From NCBI RefSeq assembly GCF_019049285.1, contig NZ_JAGMUL010000026.1:248001-312000 (forward strand): a stretch of DNA of 64,000 nucleotides, read 5' to 3'. This stretch comes from Streptomyces sp. AC550_RSS872. Lineage in GTDB: Bacteria; Actinomycetota; Actinomycetes; Streptomycetales; Streptomycetaceae. Made by a program: the position numbers and the translations under genes. Every line of letters begins with the position of its first letter. The first letter of the stretch is position 1. The notes beneath the pieces are model-generated. The model searched no databases, was not told the origin of the DNA, and was given only the letters and a program-made list of their open reading frames with translations. Below are positions 10,040 through 19,203 of this stretch, in pieces.

Positions 10040-10294
10040 TCAGCGCCTGGGGTTCAGCAGGGCGCACACGAAGTTCTCCTGCACGGCCCGAAGTTTCCGC
10101 AGCAGGTCGGGCTTCGTGGCCTCGTTGATCTGTGTGGTGGCGGAGAAGGTCAGCGACCGCCGTCCGTCCGGCGTCGCGGCGATCAGCTGCGTGTAGCCGA
10201 GCGTGTTGCCGGTGTGCCCCAGCACCACACCGCACCGGGTCGTGTACCGGAAGAGGGCGAGCCCGGCGGCGTTGCGCCCCGGCCCGGCCGGCTC
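10040..10294 (-). pseudogene. Remnant: C-terminal fragment of a serine beta-lactamase-family hydrolase
   Basis: The minus frame encodes about 84 residues ending in LLNPRR, containing AAGLALFRYTTRCGVVLG, then HTGNTLGYTQ, then AATPDGRRS. This is the C-terminal end of class C beta-lactamase/D-alanyl-D-alanine carboxypeptidase-like proteins: the HTGNTPGY segment carries the KTG-equivalent HTG box. The SxxK and YxN parts are absent: upstream the frame runs into unrelated sequence, so this is a truncated relic and not a working enzyme. It is wedged between the ABC-F gene and the glycolipid-binding-like gene. A small ATG-started ORF at 10228 exists but is unlikely to be a functional protein. Confidence 0.65.
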
Positions 10295-10406
10295 GGGAGC
10301 GGCGGCGGGGTGGGGCGAGGCTCGGCATCGGTACTCCCTGAGCGGCGGCGGGACTCGCGGGCTGGGCGTCCAGCTTCGCCCGTCGGCGTCCGGTCAGCCG
10401 CTCGCG

Positions 10407-10994
10407 CTACGGCACTCGGCCCAACGGGCCGTGCCCTCGGGATCCGCCGAGCTGCGTCGCCAGCCCCGGGTACTCGACGACGAAGCCCTCCTCGTCGAAC
10501 GTGATGTCGCGGCGGAAGTCGTCGGAGACGAAGCGGATGCGGTGCCGGCCCAGGTGGGTGTAGGTCTGCCGGGCGGGGAGGACGGCCAGATCGGGCACCG
10601 ACACCCAGGCCATCAGGAACTCCCGTTCCCCGGAGGCCAGATGGAGACGGTGCCGCAGTATGGGCATCGTGTTGGTGAGCGGGCACAGGCCCAGGTCGCA
10701 GTCGAGGGCGCCGTCGACGCCGGGCAGGTGCTCGCCGTCCACCGTCCACCGCCCGGCTCCGTCGTGCCGCAGGTCGAGCCTGCGTACGCCGCCCGCCGAC
10801 TCGACGGTGACCCGCAGCCGGCGCGTCACGAAGGCCTCGGCCGTGTCGAGTTCGTACGAGATCCAGTACGGCTCCGGAACCGTGCCGACCGCTCGGCCCC
10901 GCCCTCGCAGGGCGTCGTCGTCGAAGTCGACCCAGGCGGTCTCGATGCCCTCGCTCTCCGACACTTCCCAGGTGATGACGCGTGACATCGGCAT
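10407..10994 (-). CDS. Putative glycolipid-binding domain protein (DUF1089-like)
   Basis: A 195-residue cytoplasmic protein without signal peptide. The pattern WEVSESEGIETAWVDFDDD near the start, PYWISYELD, RRLDLRHDGAGRWTVDG near the middle and DLGLCPLTNTMPILRHRLH fits the putative glycolipid-binding family (PF06475/DUF1089), a beta-barrel-like fold known from Pseudomonas PA1994. The ligand is unknown; the name rests on structure, not biochemistry. The ATG at 10994 and one three codons later are both possible. The last 15 residues (GGSRGHGPLGRVP) run into low-complexity sequence shared with the relic region, so the 3' end may have been disturbed. The gene lies just downstream of tex on the same strand but 70 bases away. 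Confidence 0.72.
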   Translation of the reverse strand: MPMSRVITWEVSESEGIETAWVDFDDDALRGRGRAVGTVPEPYWISYELDTAEAFVTRRLRVTVESAGGVRRLDLRHDGAGRWTVDGEHLPGVDGALDCDLGLCPLTNTMPILRHRLHLASGEREFLMAWVSVPDLAVLPARQTYTHLGRHRIRFVSDDFRRDITFDEEGFVVEYPGLATQLGGSRGHGPLGRVP

Positions 10995-11064
10995 GGCGCC
11001 ACCCTACGGGCCAACGGCCCGGACCCTCCGTGTCATGGCGGAGAGCCCGGGCCCGCGTGTCCTC

Positions 11065-13452
11065 TCAGCGCTTGCCCTTCTTGGGGTCGACCAGACCCGC
11101 GCGGCGCAGTGCGTCGGCCATGGCGCTGTTCGCCGGAGGCGGCGGCGCCTGACGCGAGCCGCCTCCGCCGCCCCCACCCTGCCGGCCCTGACGCTGCTGC
11201 GGCGGGCGTCCGCCGCGCTGCCGGCGTTCGCCGCCGCCCCCACCCTGCCCACCCTGCCGGCCCTGCGCGGCCGCCTCGTCGTCGAGACGCAGCGTGAGGG
11301 AGATCCGCTTGCGCGGAATGTCGACGTCGAGGACCTTCACCTTGACGATGTCACCGGGCTTGACCACGTCCCGCGGGTCCTTGACGAACGTCTTCGACAG
11401 CGCGGAGACGTGTGCCAGACCGTCCTGGTGGACGCCGACGTCGATGAACGCCCCGAAAGCGGCCACGTTCGTCACGACGCCCTCCAGGACCATCCCGGAC
11501 TCCAGGTCCGAGATCTTCTCGACGCCCTCCTTGAAGGTGGCCGTCTTGAAGGCGGGACGCGGGTCGCGCCCAGGCTTCTCCAGCTCCTTGAGGATGTCGG
11601 TCACGGTCGGCAGACCGAACGTCTCGTCCACGAAGTCGTTCGCCTTCAGCGACCGCAGCACGCCCGTGTTGCCGATGAGCGCGGCCACCTCCTGACCGGA
11701 CGTCTTCACCATGCGCCGGACGACGGGGTACGCCTCGGGGTGCACGCTGGAGGCGTCCAGAGGGTCGTCGCCGCCGCGGATCCGCAGGAAGCCCGCGCAC
11801 TGCTCGTAGGCCTTCGGGCCGAGCCGCGCCACGTTCTTCAGCTGCGAGCGGGACGTGAACGGGCCGTTGGAGTCCCGGTGGGACACGATGTTCTCGGCGA
11901 GGCCGGAGGTGATGCCGGAGACGCGCGCGAGCAGTGGCGCGGAGGCGGTGTTGACGTCCACGCCGACGCCGTTCACACAGTCCTCGACCACCGCGTCCAG
12001 CGAGCGCGACAGCTTCACCTCGGACAGGTCGTGCTGGTACTGGCCGACGCCGATCGACTTCGGGTCGATCTTCACCAGCTCGGCCAGCGGGTCCTGGAGG
12101 CGGCGCGCGATGGACACCGCGCCGCGCAGCGACACGTCCATGTCGGGCAGTTCCTGTGAAGCGAACGCCGAGGCCGAGTACACGGAGGCGCCGGCCTCGG
12201 ACACCATCACCTTGGTGAGCTTCAACTCCGGGTGCCTGGTGATGAGTTCACCGGCGAGCTTGTCCGTCTCGCGGGACGCGGTGCCGTTGCCGATCGCGAC
12301 CAGTTCGACCGCGTGCTCCTTCGACAGCCGGGCCAGTTTGGCGATCGCCTCGTCCCACTTGTTGGCCGGGACGTGCGGGTAGATGACGTCGGTGGCCACC
12401 ACCTTGCCGGTCGCGTCGACCACGGCGACCTTGACGCCCGTACGGAAGCCAGGGTCCAGGCCCAGCGTGGCGCGTGTGCCGGCCGGGGCGGCGAGCAGCA
12501 GGTCGCGGAGGTTCGCCGCGAAGACGCCCACGGCCTCGTCCTCGGCGGCCGTGCGCAGGCGCAGCCGCAGGTCGATGCCGAGGTGGACGAGGATGCGGGT
12601 CCGCCAGGCCCAGCGGACCGTGTCCGTCAGCCACTTGTCGGCGGGGCGCCCGCGGTCGGCGATCTGGAACTTGTGGGCGACGATCCCCTCGTACGACGAA
12701 GGGCCGTCGGTCGGCTCCTCGGGTTCCAGGACGAGGTCGAGGACCTCCTCCTTCTCGCCGCGGAGCATCGCCAGGATGCGGTGCGAGGGCAGCTCGGTGA
12801 ACGGCTCGGCGAAGTCGAAGTAGTCGGCGAACTTCGCGCCGGCCTCCTCCTTGCCCTCCCGCACCTTCGCGGCCAGCCGTCCGCGCACCCACATGCGCTC
12901 GCGCAGCTCGCCGATCAGGTCGGCGTCCTCCGAGAACCGCTCCGTGAGGATCGCCCGGGCGCCGTCCAGAGCCGCCTGGGGGTCGGCGACGCCCTTGTCG
13001 GCGTCGACGAAGGTGGCGGCGGCGGCGAGGGGCTCGACAGTCGGGTCGCCGAGCAGGCCCTCGGCGAGCGGCTCAAGACCGGCCTCCCGAGCGATCTGCG
13101 CCTTTGTCCTGCGCTTGGGCTTGTACGGCAGATAAATATCCTCGAGCCGCGCCTTCGTCTCGGCGCTGCGGATCTGGGCCTCCAGCTCGTCGGTGAGCTT
13201 GCCCTGCTCGCGCACCGACTCGAGGATCGCCGTCCGTCGCTCCTCCAGCTCCCGCAGGTAGCGCAGCCGCTCCTCGATCGTGCGCAGCTGCGCGTCGTCG
13301 AGCATCTCGGTCGCTTCCTTGCGGTAGCGGGCGATGAAGGGCACCGTCGAACCGCCGTCGAGCAGCTCCACGGCAGCCTTCACCTGCCGCTCTCGTACGC
13401 CGAGCTCCGCGGCGATCCTGCCTTCGATGGACCCTACGAGGGGTGTCGTCAC
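11065..13452 (-). CDS. tex: Tex-family RNA-binding transcription accessory protein
   Basis: Cytoplasmic nucleic-acid-binding protein of the Tex/Spt6-like family, 795 residues. The order matches the family: N-terminal helical Tex region ([39 protein letters not shown]), a YqgF/RNase H-like domain around 330-430 ([17 protein letters not shown]), helix-hairpin-helix segments around 500-560 and an S1 domain around 645-715 ([20 protein letters not shown]). The C-terminus adds a Gly/Arg/Gln-rich, probably disordered stretch of about 60 residues that ends in VDPKKGKR; this RGG-like extension is common in actinobacteria. I used GTG 13452, giving [12 protein letters not shown]; a longer ATG start seven codons earlier is possible. 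Confidence 0.93.
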   Translation of the reverse strand: MTTPLVGSIEGRIAAELGVRERQVKAAVELLDGGSTVPFIARYRKEATEMLDDAQLRTIEERLRYLRELEERRTAILESVREQGKLTDELEAQIRSAETKARLEDIYLPYKPKRRTKAQIAREAGLEPLAEGLLGDPTVEPLAAAATFVDADKGVADPQAALDGARAILTERFSEDADLIGELRERMWVRGRLAAKVREGKEEAGAKFADYFDFAEPFTELPSHRILAMLRGEKEEVLDLVLEPEEPTDGPSSYEGIVAHKFQIADRGRPADKWLTDTVRWAWRTRILVHLGIDLRLRLRTAAEDEAVGVFAANLRDLLLAAPAGTRATLGLDPGFRTGVKVAVVDATGKVVATDVIYPHVPANKWDEAIAKLARLSKEHAVELVAIGNGTASRETDKLAGELITRHPELKLTKVMVSEAGASVYSASAFASQELPDMDVSLRGAVSIARRLQDPLAELVKIDPKSIGVGQYQHDLSEVKLSRSLDAVVEDCVNGVGVDVNTASAPLLARVSGITSGLAENIVSHRDSNGPFTSRSQLKNVARLGPKAYEQCAGFLRIRGGDDPLDASSVHPEAYPVVRRMVKTSGQEVAALIGNTGVLRSLKANDFVDETFGLPTVTDILKELEKPGRDPRPAFKTATFKEGVEKISDLESGMVLEGVVTNVAAFGAFIDVGVHQDGLAHVSALSKTFVKDPRDVVKPGDIVKVKVLDVDIPRKRISLTLRLDDEAAAQGRQGGQGGGGGERRQRGGRPPQQRQGRQGGGGGGGSRQAPPPPANSAMADALRRAGLVDPKKGKR

Positions 13453-13555
13453 GATCCCGTCCCGCCTTCTCACTGAGGTTGCGCGGCAATTGTGGCAGGT
13501 GGCACCGACAACCGGGGATCAGGGCGGCGACGTGGCCCGTCGCGGCGGGTCGGAA

Positions 13556-13687
13556 TCAAGCCCGACGACTGCGTGTACTGCTCGATGCACCTCCGAAGAG
13601 CCGAGCGAGAGCCCGGAACGGCAAGGTCACGACGGTGGCGATGGCGCCGCCTGTCTGCCGGAGCACATCTGCGATCGCACGGAACAC
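13556..13687 (-). CDS. LPFR-motif small protein (43 aa)
   Basis: A micro-gene upstream of tex. On the minus strand a GTG follows AAGGAG at 7 bases and opens a 43-codon frame with a central hydrophobic, amphipathic helix (GGAIATVVTLPFRALARLFG) and a basic end (STRSRRA). The LPFR motif is the hallmark of a small actinomycete protein family that I recall under the name LPFR motif small protein; function unknown. The strong ribosome site and the protein-like pattern of hydrophobic and basic residues argue that it is translated. It has no close partner: tex begins about 100 bases downstream on the same strand. Confidence 0.7.
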   Translation of the reverse strand: MFRAIADVLRQTGGAIATVVTLPFRALARLFGGASSSTRSRRA

Positions 13688-13755
13688 GTGATTACTCCTT
13701 CCTCTTCCTCAGCTTGAGGACCGGGTACCGCGCCTCGGGCGGGCTATGCGATGCG

Positions 13756-13788
13756 TTTTTTCAGCGCGTCCGGCGTTTGACGACAAGG
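13756..13788 (+). repeat. Dispersed Streptomyces repeat (cagcgcgtccggcgtttga type)
   Basis: The segment TTTTTTCAGCGCGTCCGGCG followed by TTTGACGACAAGG matches, from memory, a very common Streptomyces element (TTTTTCAGCCCGTCCGGCGT, then TTGAGGACGAGG) found downstream of genes. It abuts the 3' end of the SCO6745-like gene, where a 3'-end role would fit. Confidence 0.55.
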
Positions 13789-13789
13789 G

Positions 13790-14659
13790 TCAGGCCCTGC
13801 CGAGGAGGTCCGGGGGGAACGCCCCCGCTGCCACCGCCGCCCGTGCGAACTCCGCCCCGAGTTCCGTCAGCCGTCCGACCCCCTCCGCCCCGAGGTGCTC
13901 ATACGGCGCCCGGTCGAGCCGGTCGGTCTCGGATTCGATCCGTTCGCGCAGCGCGACCCCCTCCGACGTCAGCTCGCCCGCATCGTCCAGCAGACCACGC
14001 TCACGCAGCCGGCCCGACGCCGCGTCCCAGTCCTCCTGGCTCCAGCCACGCGTCGTGAACACCCACTTCGGCGTCATACCCCTGCCGGTCGCCGTGTGGG
14101 TGACGACGGCCTCCAGCCCGTCGAGCCCGGCCGACATCAGTACGGCGAGATGCCCGTCACCCCGGTGCTCCCGCAGCAGCGTCGTGGCGTGGAAGTAGGC
14201 CAGGTGCGGTTCCTCGGGCACCGCCAGATCCGCGTGGGCCGAGTACAGCGGCCGCGCGCTGCGGGAGCACGCCTCGGTCGCGCGCAGTGCGAGCCCGGCG
14301 GCCTCAGCCATCTCCGGGGACGTCACGACGGCCTCGCCCAGGAGTCGCCGCAGCGTCCCGTCGACGGCACGCGCGCGTGCCGCCAGGACGTCCTCGGGCG
14401 AGGCGATCGCCCAGACCGCGGGGACGTGCCGGGCCACCAAGTCGTGCTTGTAGTTGTAGAACGTCGCCGTCACCACCCCCGCGCCGACCGGCCCCAGCGC
14501 GGCCGCCCGCACCGCGAAGTTGACGGCCCTGGGGTGTGTGATCCCCAGGGCGCCCAGTTCCCTGCCCGGCTCGGGGGCGAAGTAGGACGTCGCGTGCAGG
14601 GAGTTGAGCACGTTGTGGCAGCGGCGGCCGGCACGTGGCTCGAGGGTGGCAGCAGTCAT
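13790..14659 (-). CDS. SCO6745-family protein
   Basis: A 289-residue soluble, helix-rich protein. The opening (RAGRRCHNVLNSLHATSYFAPEP) and the later MTPKWVFTTRGWSQEDWDAA with a following winged-helix-like stretch fit the actinomycete family that is called SCO6745 in annotation pipelines. No biochemical role is established; the last third (around residues 190-260) resembles a small DNA-binding or MarR-like wing, but I cannot identify contact residues. I chose ATG 14659 over a TTG six codons upstream. The gene is divergent from the GlxA-type regulator with a short shared promoter region. Confidence 0.72.
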   Translation of the reverse strand: MTAATLEPRAGRRCHNVLNSLHATSYFAPEPGRELGALGITHPRAVNFAVRAAALGPVGAGVVTATFYNYKHDLVARHVPAVWAIASPEDVLAARARAVDGTLRRLLGEAVVTSPEMAEAAGLALRATEACSRSARPLYSAHADLAVPEEPHLAYFHATTLLREHRGDGHLAVLMSAGLDGLEAVVTHTATGRGMTPKWVFTTRGWSQEDWDAASGRLRERGLLDDAGELTSEGVALRERIESETDRLDRAPYEHLGAEGVGRLTELGAEFARAAVAAGAFPPDLLGRA

Positions 14660-14775
14660 GGGCAGGGAGGTTACCAACCGCTTGGTACGTTCCCTCGGGC
14701 TCGTGCGCGCTCATGGCAGGAAAGGTGGGGAGCACGTCATTGTGGTCATGATGCCGGCCCCGAAGAATCGATGGC

Positions 14776-15735
14776 ATGGCGCAGCGAACCGTTCTCTTCG
14801 TTCTCTTCGACGGTGTACAGAGCCTCGACCTCACCGGCCCGCTGGAGGTGTTCACGGGGGCCGAGAAGCACCAGCCGGGCACTTATCGCATCCGAACGGC
14901 CTCCCTGGACGGCCGCCCCGTCCGCACGTCCAGTGGCCTGACCGTCGTACCGGACGCAGCCCTCGCCGACGTGTCCGGCCCGCACACCCTCCTCGTACCG
15001 GGCGGCGAAGGCACGCGCGAGCCGCAGCCCGAGGTGGTCGACTGGCTGCGTGCGCACGGCCCCCGTGCCGAGCGTCTGGTCTCGGTCTGCACCGGCGCGA
15101 TCCTGCTCGCGGCGGCGGGACTGCTGGACGGTTGCCGTGCCACGACCCACTGGGCGTACTGCGACAAGCTCGCCCGGGACCACCCCGAGGTGCGGGTCGA
15201 CCCGGACCCCATCTTCGTGCGTGACGGGCACGTGGCCACCTCCGCCGGCGTCACCTCCGGCATCGACCTGGCGCTCGCCCTGGTCGAGGAGGACCTGGGC
15301 CGGGACGTGGCCCTCGGCATCGCGCGGCACCTGGTGGTGTTCCTGCGCCGGCCTGGAAACCAGGCCCAGTTCAGCGCCCAGCTCGCCGCCCAGACCGCCC
15401 GGCGCGAGCCCCTTCGGGACGTGCAGCGCTGGATCACCGAGCACCCCGACGCCGATCTGAGCGTCGAGGCCCTTGCGGCCCGCGCCAGCCTCTCCCCGCG
15501 CCACTTCGCCCGCGCCTTCCAGGCGGAGACCGGGATGCCCCCCGGCCGATACGTGGACCGGGTCCGGCTCGAACATGCCCGTCGCCTGCTGGAGGACACC
15601 ACGGACGGCGTCGAGGAGATCTCCCGCGCCAGCGGCTACGGCACCCCGGAAGCCATGCGGCGCGCCTTCGTCAAGACCCTCGGGGCGGCCCCGGTCGAGT
15701 ACCGCCGCCGGTTCCACCCCGTACCGGCCCACTGA
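14776..15735 (+). CDS. GlxA-family transcriptional regulator (DJ-1/PfpI plus AraC HTH)
   Basis: A 319-residue regulator with an N-terminal DJ-1/PfpI-like domain (residues 1-180: VLFDGVQSLDLTGPLEVF, then VSVCTGAILLAAAGLL with the nucleophile-elbow Cys) and a C-terminal AraC-type double helix-turn-helix (about 215-315: SVEALAARASLSPRHFARAF and the AraC signature around GYGTPEAMRRAFVKTLG). In this family the DJ-1 part usually senses a small molecule rather than acting as an enzyme. It is followed after 23 bases by a stand-alone DJ-1/PfpI gene, which it may control. The regulated metabolite cannot be inferred. Confidence 0.9.
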   Translation: MAQRTVLFVLFDGVQSLDLTGPLEVFTGAEKHQPGTYRIRTASLDGRPVRTSSGLTVVPDAALADVSGPHTLLVPGGEGTREPQPEVVDWLRAHGPRAERLVSVCTGAILLAAAGLLDGCRATTHWAYCDKLARDHPEVRVDPDPIFVRDGHVATSAGVTSGIDLALALVEEDLGRDVALGIARHLVVFLRRPGNQAQFSAQLAAQTARREPLRDVQRWITEHPDADLSVEALAARASLSPRHFARAFQAETGMPPGRYVDRVRLEHARRLLEDTTDGVEEISRASGYGTPEAMRRAFVKTLGAAPVEYRRRFHPVPAH

Positions 15736-15758
15736 TACCCCTGCCGAAAGGAAGCACC

Positions 15759-16394
15759 GTGCAGATCGCCATGGTCCTCTACGACCGCTTCACCGCCCTC
15801 GACATCGTGGGGCCCTACGAGGCGTTGAGCCGCATCCCGGATGTACGGGTCGACTTCGTCGCCGAGGCCGCGGGGCCCGTGCGCGCCGACACCGGGTTCC
15901 TCGCCCTCACGGCCGACAAGGCCCTGGCCGACGTACCGCACCCCGATGTGGTGGTGGTGCCGGGCGGACCCGGAACGTTCACCGAGATCGAGAACGAGGT
16001 CCTCCTGCGGTGGCTCAGGACCGCCGACGCCACGAGTACCTGGACGACCTCCGTGTGCTCCGGCTCACTGCTCCTCGCCGCCGCAGGCCTCCTGGAAGGC
16101 CGCCGTGCCACCACGCACTGGCTCACCCTCGACTTCCTGCCGCAGTACGGCGCCGAGCCCACGGGCGAGCGGGTCGTACCGGACGGCAAGTACATCACCG
16201 CGGCCGGAGTCTCCTCCGGCATCGACATGGGGCTGACCCTGGTCGGGAAGATCGCCGGTGACGAACACGCCCAGGCCGTCCAGCTGTTGACCGAGTACGA
16301 CCCGCAGCCGCCCTACGACGCCGGCTCCCCGCAGAAGGCGCCCGCGCACCTCGTCGAGGAGTTCCGCACCAACAGCCGCTTCAGCCTGACGTAG
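15759..16394 (+). CDS. DJ-1/PfpI family protein
   Basis: A 211-residue single-domain protein of the DJ-1/PfpI superfamily, in the branch that includes isonitrile hydratase-like proteins. N-terminal MVLYDRFTALDIVGPYEAL and the nucleophile elbow TTSVCSGSLLLAAAGLL with Cys near residue 103 are clear, as is the downstream GVSSGIDMGL segment. The GTG start has AAAGGAAG a few bases upstream. It looks like a paralogue of the sensor half of the GlxA-type regulator just upstream, and the two are probably co-transcribed. Its stop overlaps the end of the convergent enoyl-CoA hydratase gene by 14 bases. Confidence 0.87.
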   Translation: MQIAMVLYDRFTALDIVGPYEALSRIPDVRVDFVAEAAGPVRADTGFLALTADKALADVPHPDVVVVPGGPGTFTEIENEVLLRWLRTADATSTWTTSVCSGSLLLAAAGLLEGRRATTHWLTLDFLPQYGAEPTGERVVPDGKYITAAGVSSGIDMGLTLVGKIAGDEHAQAVQLLTEYDPQPPYDAGSPQKAPAHLVEEFRTNSRFSLT

Positions 16395-17136
16395 GAACGC
16401 TCCAGGTGAAGCGCGGCTGCCTGCGCTCCAGGAACGCGGCGACGCCCTCCGCGGTGTCGCCGCTTCCGCGTGCCTGCTCCGCCCAGTGCTCGTCGCGGTC
16501 GGTGCGCCCGTCCGTGAACTCCTTCGCCGCGGCCTGGGTCAGCTGGGAGCGCGCCACCAGGGTCCGGGTGAACTCCGTTACCCGCTTGGAGAGTTCGCCC
16601 TCGGGCAGCACCTCGTCCACCAGGCCTGTGCGCAGTGCGCGATCCGCGTCGATCAACTCACCCGAGAACAGGAGGTACTTGGTGGTGGACGGCCCCACCA
16701 GCGATGCCAACCGCCGGGTGGAGGACGCCGAATAGACGATCCCGAGCTTGGCCGGCGTCACCCCGAACAGCGACCCCTCCTCGGCGAACCGCAGATCGCA
16801 CGCCGCCGCCAGCTGGGACCCGCCCCCCACACAGTGCCCCCGGATCGCCGCCAGGGTCGGCTTCGGGAAGGCGGCCAGGGCCTCCTCGGCTGCCACGGAC
16901 AGCCCCTGCGCCTCCTCGGGCGACCCCTGGAGCGTGGAGATGTCGGCGCCCGCGCAGAACGTCCCGCCCTCGCCGGTCAGCACCAGCGCCCGGACGGCCG
17001 GATCGGCGGCCAGCGTGCCGAGCAGCGGCGGCAGCGCCCGCCACATCGCGGCCGTCATCGCGTTGCGCTTGGCCGGATGGTGGACGACGACGGTGGCGAC
17101 CGAGTCGGTGACGCTGTGCAGCAGCTGGGGCTCCAT
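16381..17136 (-). CDS. Enoyl-CoA hydratase/isomerase family protein
   Basis: Crotonase-fold enzyme of 251 residues acting on acyl-CoA thioesters, probably in fatty-acid or amino-acid catabolism. The oxyanion-hole segments are present: GGTFCAGADISTLQ near residue 58-71 and IRGHCVGGGSQLAAACDLRFA near 98-118. The usual first catalytic Glu position (here in PAKLGIVYSAS) is not obviously acidic, which points to an isomerase or other crotonase activity rather than classic hydratase. It is monocistronic, convergent with the DJ-1 gene and divergent from the DUF308 membrane protein. Confidence 0.88.
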   Translation of the reverse strand: MEPQLLHSVTDSVATVVVHHPAKRNAMTAAMWRALPPLLGTLAADPAVRALVLTGEGGTFCAGADISTLQGSPEEAQGLSVAAEEALAAFPKPTLAAIRGHCVGGGSQLAAACDLRFAEEGSLFGVTPAKLGIVYSASSTRRLASLVGPSTTKYLLFSGELIDADRALRTGLVDEVLPEGELSKRVTEFTRTLVARSQLTQAAAKEFTDGRTDRDEHWAEQARGSGDTAEGVAAFLERRQPRFTWSVPTSG

Positions 17137-17244
17137 GGGCCGGATGCTATCCGGCGGCCTCGAACGGCCGGTCAGGAAGGGTGAAGGGCGGAGTTACGGA
17201 CCCGGCGCAAAGGGGACTTGGAGGGGGCGATCGAGGAGGCGCCG

Positions 17245-17859
17245 ATGGAAGGCTCCACCAGACCCACGGGCGAGGCGGCGAGGCTGCACCGCGGCTTCGG
17301 CCGGCTCGCCGCGCTCGGCGTGATCCTGGTCCTCGCCGGTCTCGTCGGGCTCGTCTACACCGGCGTCGCCACCCTGACCTCGATGATCCTGTTCGGCTGG
17401 CTGCTGCTGATCGGCGGTGCCGTGGGGCTGCTGCACGCGGTCCAGGCCCGCGGAGACAGCTTCTTCTGGCTCGCGGTGGTGGTCGCGGCGCTGAACATCG
17501 CGGCCGGCGTGGTGGTGATCCGCACCCCGGAGGCGGCGGCCGAGGCGCTCACCATGTTCGCCGCCCTGCTGTTCCTCACCGGCGGGCTGTTCCGGCTGGC
17601 GGGCAGCCTGGTGGTGCGTGGCCCACAGTTCGGCTGGACGCTCGTGCAGGGCGCCTTCGGACTGCTCCTGGGCATCCTGGTGCTGGCCGACTGGCCGAGC
17701 AGCAGCAAGTACGTGATCGGGACCTTCTTCTCGCTCGCCCTGCTCTTCGACGGACTCGGCCTGATCGCCACCGGCTACGGTGGACGCCGGGTCGTGAGCA
17801 TGGTCTCGGAACAACTGATCACCGAGAGTGACGATCGGGGTCGGCCGGAACGGCGGTGA
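17245..17859 (+). CDS. HdeD/DUF308-family membrane protein
   Basis: Integral membrane protein of 204 residues with about six hydrophobic helices in tight hairpins (first ones LGVILVLAGLVGLVYTGVA and SMILFGWLLLIGGAVGLL), the pattern of the HdeD/DUF308 family. In E. coli HdeD takes part in acid resistance; no such role is shown in actinobacteria. The start ATG has GAGGAGG 5 bases upstream; an upstream TTG is weaker. The C-terminal tail after the last helix is hydrophilic and charged. Transcribed alone, divergent from the enoyl-CoA hydratase gene. Confidence 0.85.
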   Translation: MEGSTRPTGEAARLHRGFGRLAALGVILVLAGLVGLVYTGVATLTSMILFGWLLLIGGAVGLLHAVQARGDSFFWLAVVVAALNIAAGVVVIRTPEAAAEALTMFAALLFLTGGLFRLAGSLVVRGPQFGWTLVQGAFGLLLGILVLADWPSSSKYVIGTFFSLALLFDGLGLIATGYGGRRVVSMVSEQLITESDDRGRPERR

Positions 17860-18058
17860 CGTCAAACCCGTACAACCCGAATAGTTCGTGAAGTCGGCAC
17901 AAGCGGCGTCGGAGCGGTCCCACAACTGACCGTGTCATACGCCAACGGTCAGAAACGCTCGATACTCGGTGACTTGTGTTCAGTTCTACGGTCCGGACCT
18001 GCGCGTTACCAACACTCGACGTGTGGTGACAATCGAGCGTGAGGGTGGCGACCGGACG

Positions 18059-18568
18059 ATGGAGAACCACGGGCGCGGGTCCGGCCCACGCCCAGGAGGT
18101 GGCGCGGACGAGTCGCTCGTCCAGCGGCCGCCGCATCCACTGCCGTACGAGGGCGTCTGGCGGTTCACCGCCCCAGCCGTCGACGCCTCGGTCCCGCAGG
18201 CCCGGCACGCCGTCCGGGACCTGCTGTACCGCCAGGGCGTACCGGTTTCGGACGATCTGGTGCAGGGAGTGCTGCTGATCGTGTCGGAGCTGGTCACGAA
18301 CGCCGTCCGGCACGCGGCGCTGCTGTCGCCGACGCTCGCCGTGGAGGTCGCCGTCGGCGCCGAATGGCTGCGGGTCTCGGTGGAGGACAACCACCCCTAC
18401 CGCCCCACCGCCCTGGAGGCCGACCACGGCCAGACCGGCGGCCGCGGGCTGCTCCTGGTCCGTGAGGTGACCCGGGAGGCGGGCGGCGTGTGCGATGTCG
18501 AGCACACGGCGAGCGGCGGCAAGGTGATCTGGGCCGCCGTCCCGCTCAAACCCGTGCGCGTGCCCTAG
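18059..18568 (+). CDS. Anti-sigma-factor-like ATP-binding protein (HATPase_c)
   Basis: A stand-alone GHKL ATPase domain of 169 residues of the RsbW/SpoIIAB-like type common in Streptomyces. The N-box SELVTNAVRHA, a shortened G1 region (VEDNHPYRP) and the G2 box GGRGLLLVREV are visible. Such proteins usually bind a sigma factor or an anti-anti-sigma factor, or act as ATP-dependent switches; no STAS or sigma partner lies nearby. The ATG was chosen with GAGGGTGG about 10 bases upstream; an in-frame GTG at 18023 would add 12 residues. It is convergent with idi across only 41 bases that contain a small direct repeat. Confidence 0.82.
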   Translation: MENHGRGSGPRPGGGADESLVQRPPHPLPYEGVWRFTAPAVDASVPQARHAVRDLLYRQGVPVSDDLVQGVLLIVSELVTNAVRHAALLSPTLAVEVAVGAEWLRVSVEDNHPYRPTALEADHGQTGGRGLLLVREVTREAGGVCDVEHTASGGKVIWAAVPLKPVRVP

Positions 18569-18570
18569 CC

Positions 18571-18609
18571 CTCGTCAGCAGTCCTCGTCAGCAGTCCTCG
18601 TCAGTCCTG
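18571..18609. repeat. Short tandem repeat between convergent genes
   Basis: The 13-base unit CTCGTCAGCAGTC occurs twice in tandem, followed by a partial third copy, filling the gap between the ATPase gene and the end of idi. Probably slippage-derived; no hairpin terminator is visible here. Confidence 0.6.
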
Positions 18610-19203
18610 TCACCAGTCGGCCGACGGGCCCGTCAGCTCCCTGACCGCGGGGCGGGCCGCGTCGAGGACGGTCATGAACCAGGACGAGAAGGTGTCCTTC
18701 GCGTGGCGCTCCGCCAGCTCGGCGGGGGTAACGAAGGCCGTGTCGCCGACCTCCTCCGGGTCCGGTCGCAGCGGGGACTGCACCAGGCCGACGAAGAGGT
18801 GGTTGTACTCCTGCTCCACCAGGCCCGAGTCCGGGTCCGGGTGGTTGTAGCGGACCGTGCCCGCCTCGGCGAGCAGGGACGGGGAGACGCCGAGCTCCTC
18901 GTACGTCCGGCGGGCCGCGGCCGCGAAGGGCGCCTCGCCGGGGTAGGGGTGGCCGCAGCAGGTGTTGGACCAGACGCCGGGGGAGTGGTACTTGCCGAGC
19001 GCCCGCTGCTGGAGCAGCAGCCGGCCGTGCTCGTCGAAGAGGAACACCGAGAAGGCGCGGTGCAGCTGACCGGGAGGCTGATGGGCGGCGAGCTTCTCCG
19101 CGGTGCCGATCGTCACACCGTTCTCGTCGACCAGTTCCAGCAAAATCGCGTCTGCGGTGCCGTTCGACGCACGGTGCGTCGCGGTGGCAGGTGTGATCGG
19201 CAT
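18610..19203 (-). CDS. idi: Type I isopentenyl-diphosphate delta-isomerase
   Basis: Interconverts IPP and DMAPP, the step that balances precursors for prenyl synthases. The 197-residue length and Nudix-like fold fit the type I enzyme. Catalytic and metal residues are present in WSNTCCGHPYPGE (active-site Cys) and EYNHLFVG (the Glu of the YNH segment), together with AARRTYEELG. The MPITPATATH start has AAGGA 5 bases upstream; an ATG two codons earlier is also possible. It sits outside the hopanoid operon, 10 kb away, but with dxs and ispG there it completes a local set of isoprenoid-supply genes. Confidence 0.95.
   Translation of the reverse strand: MPITPATATHRASNGTADAILLELVDENGVTIGTAEKLAAHQPPGQLHRAFSVFLFDEHGRLLLQQRALGKYHSPGVWSNTCCGHPYPGEAPFAAAARRTYEELGVSPSLLAEAGTVRYNHPDPDSGLVEQEYNHLFVGLVQSPLRPDPEEVGDTAFVTPAELAERHAKDTFSSWFMTVLDAARPAVRELTGPSADW

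Noticed and set aside
13492..14058. Plus-strand frame of 188 codons across the LPFR gene and the end of the SCO6745-like gene
   Set aside because: Pro/Arg-rich translation without family features; antisense of two better-supported minus-strand genes.
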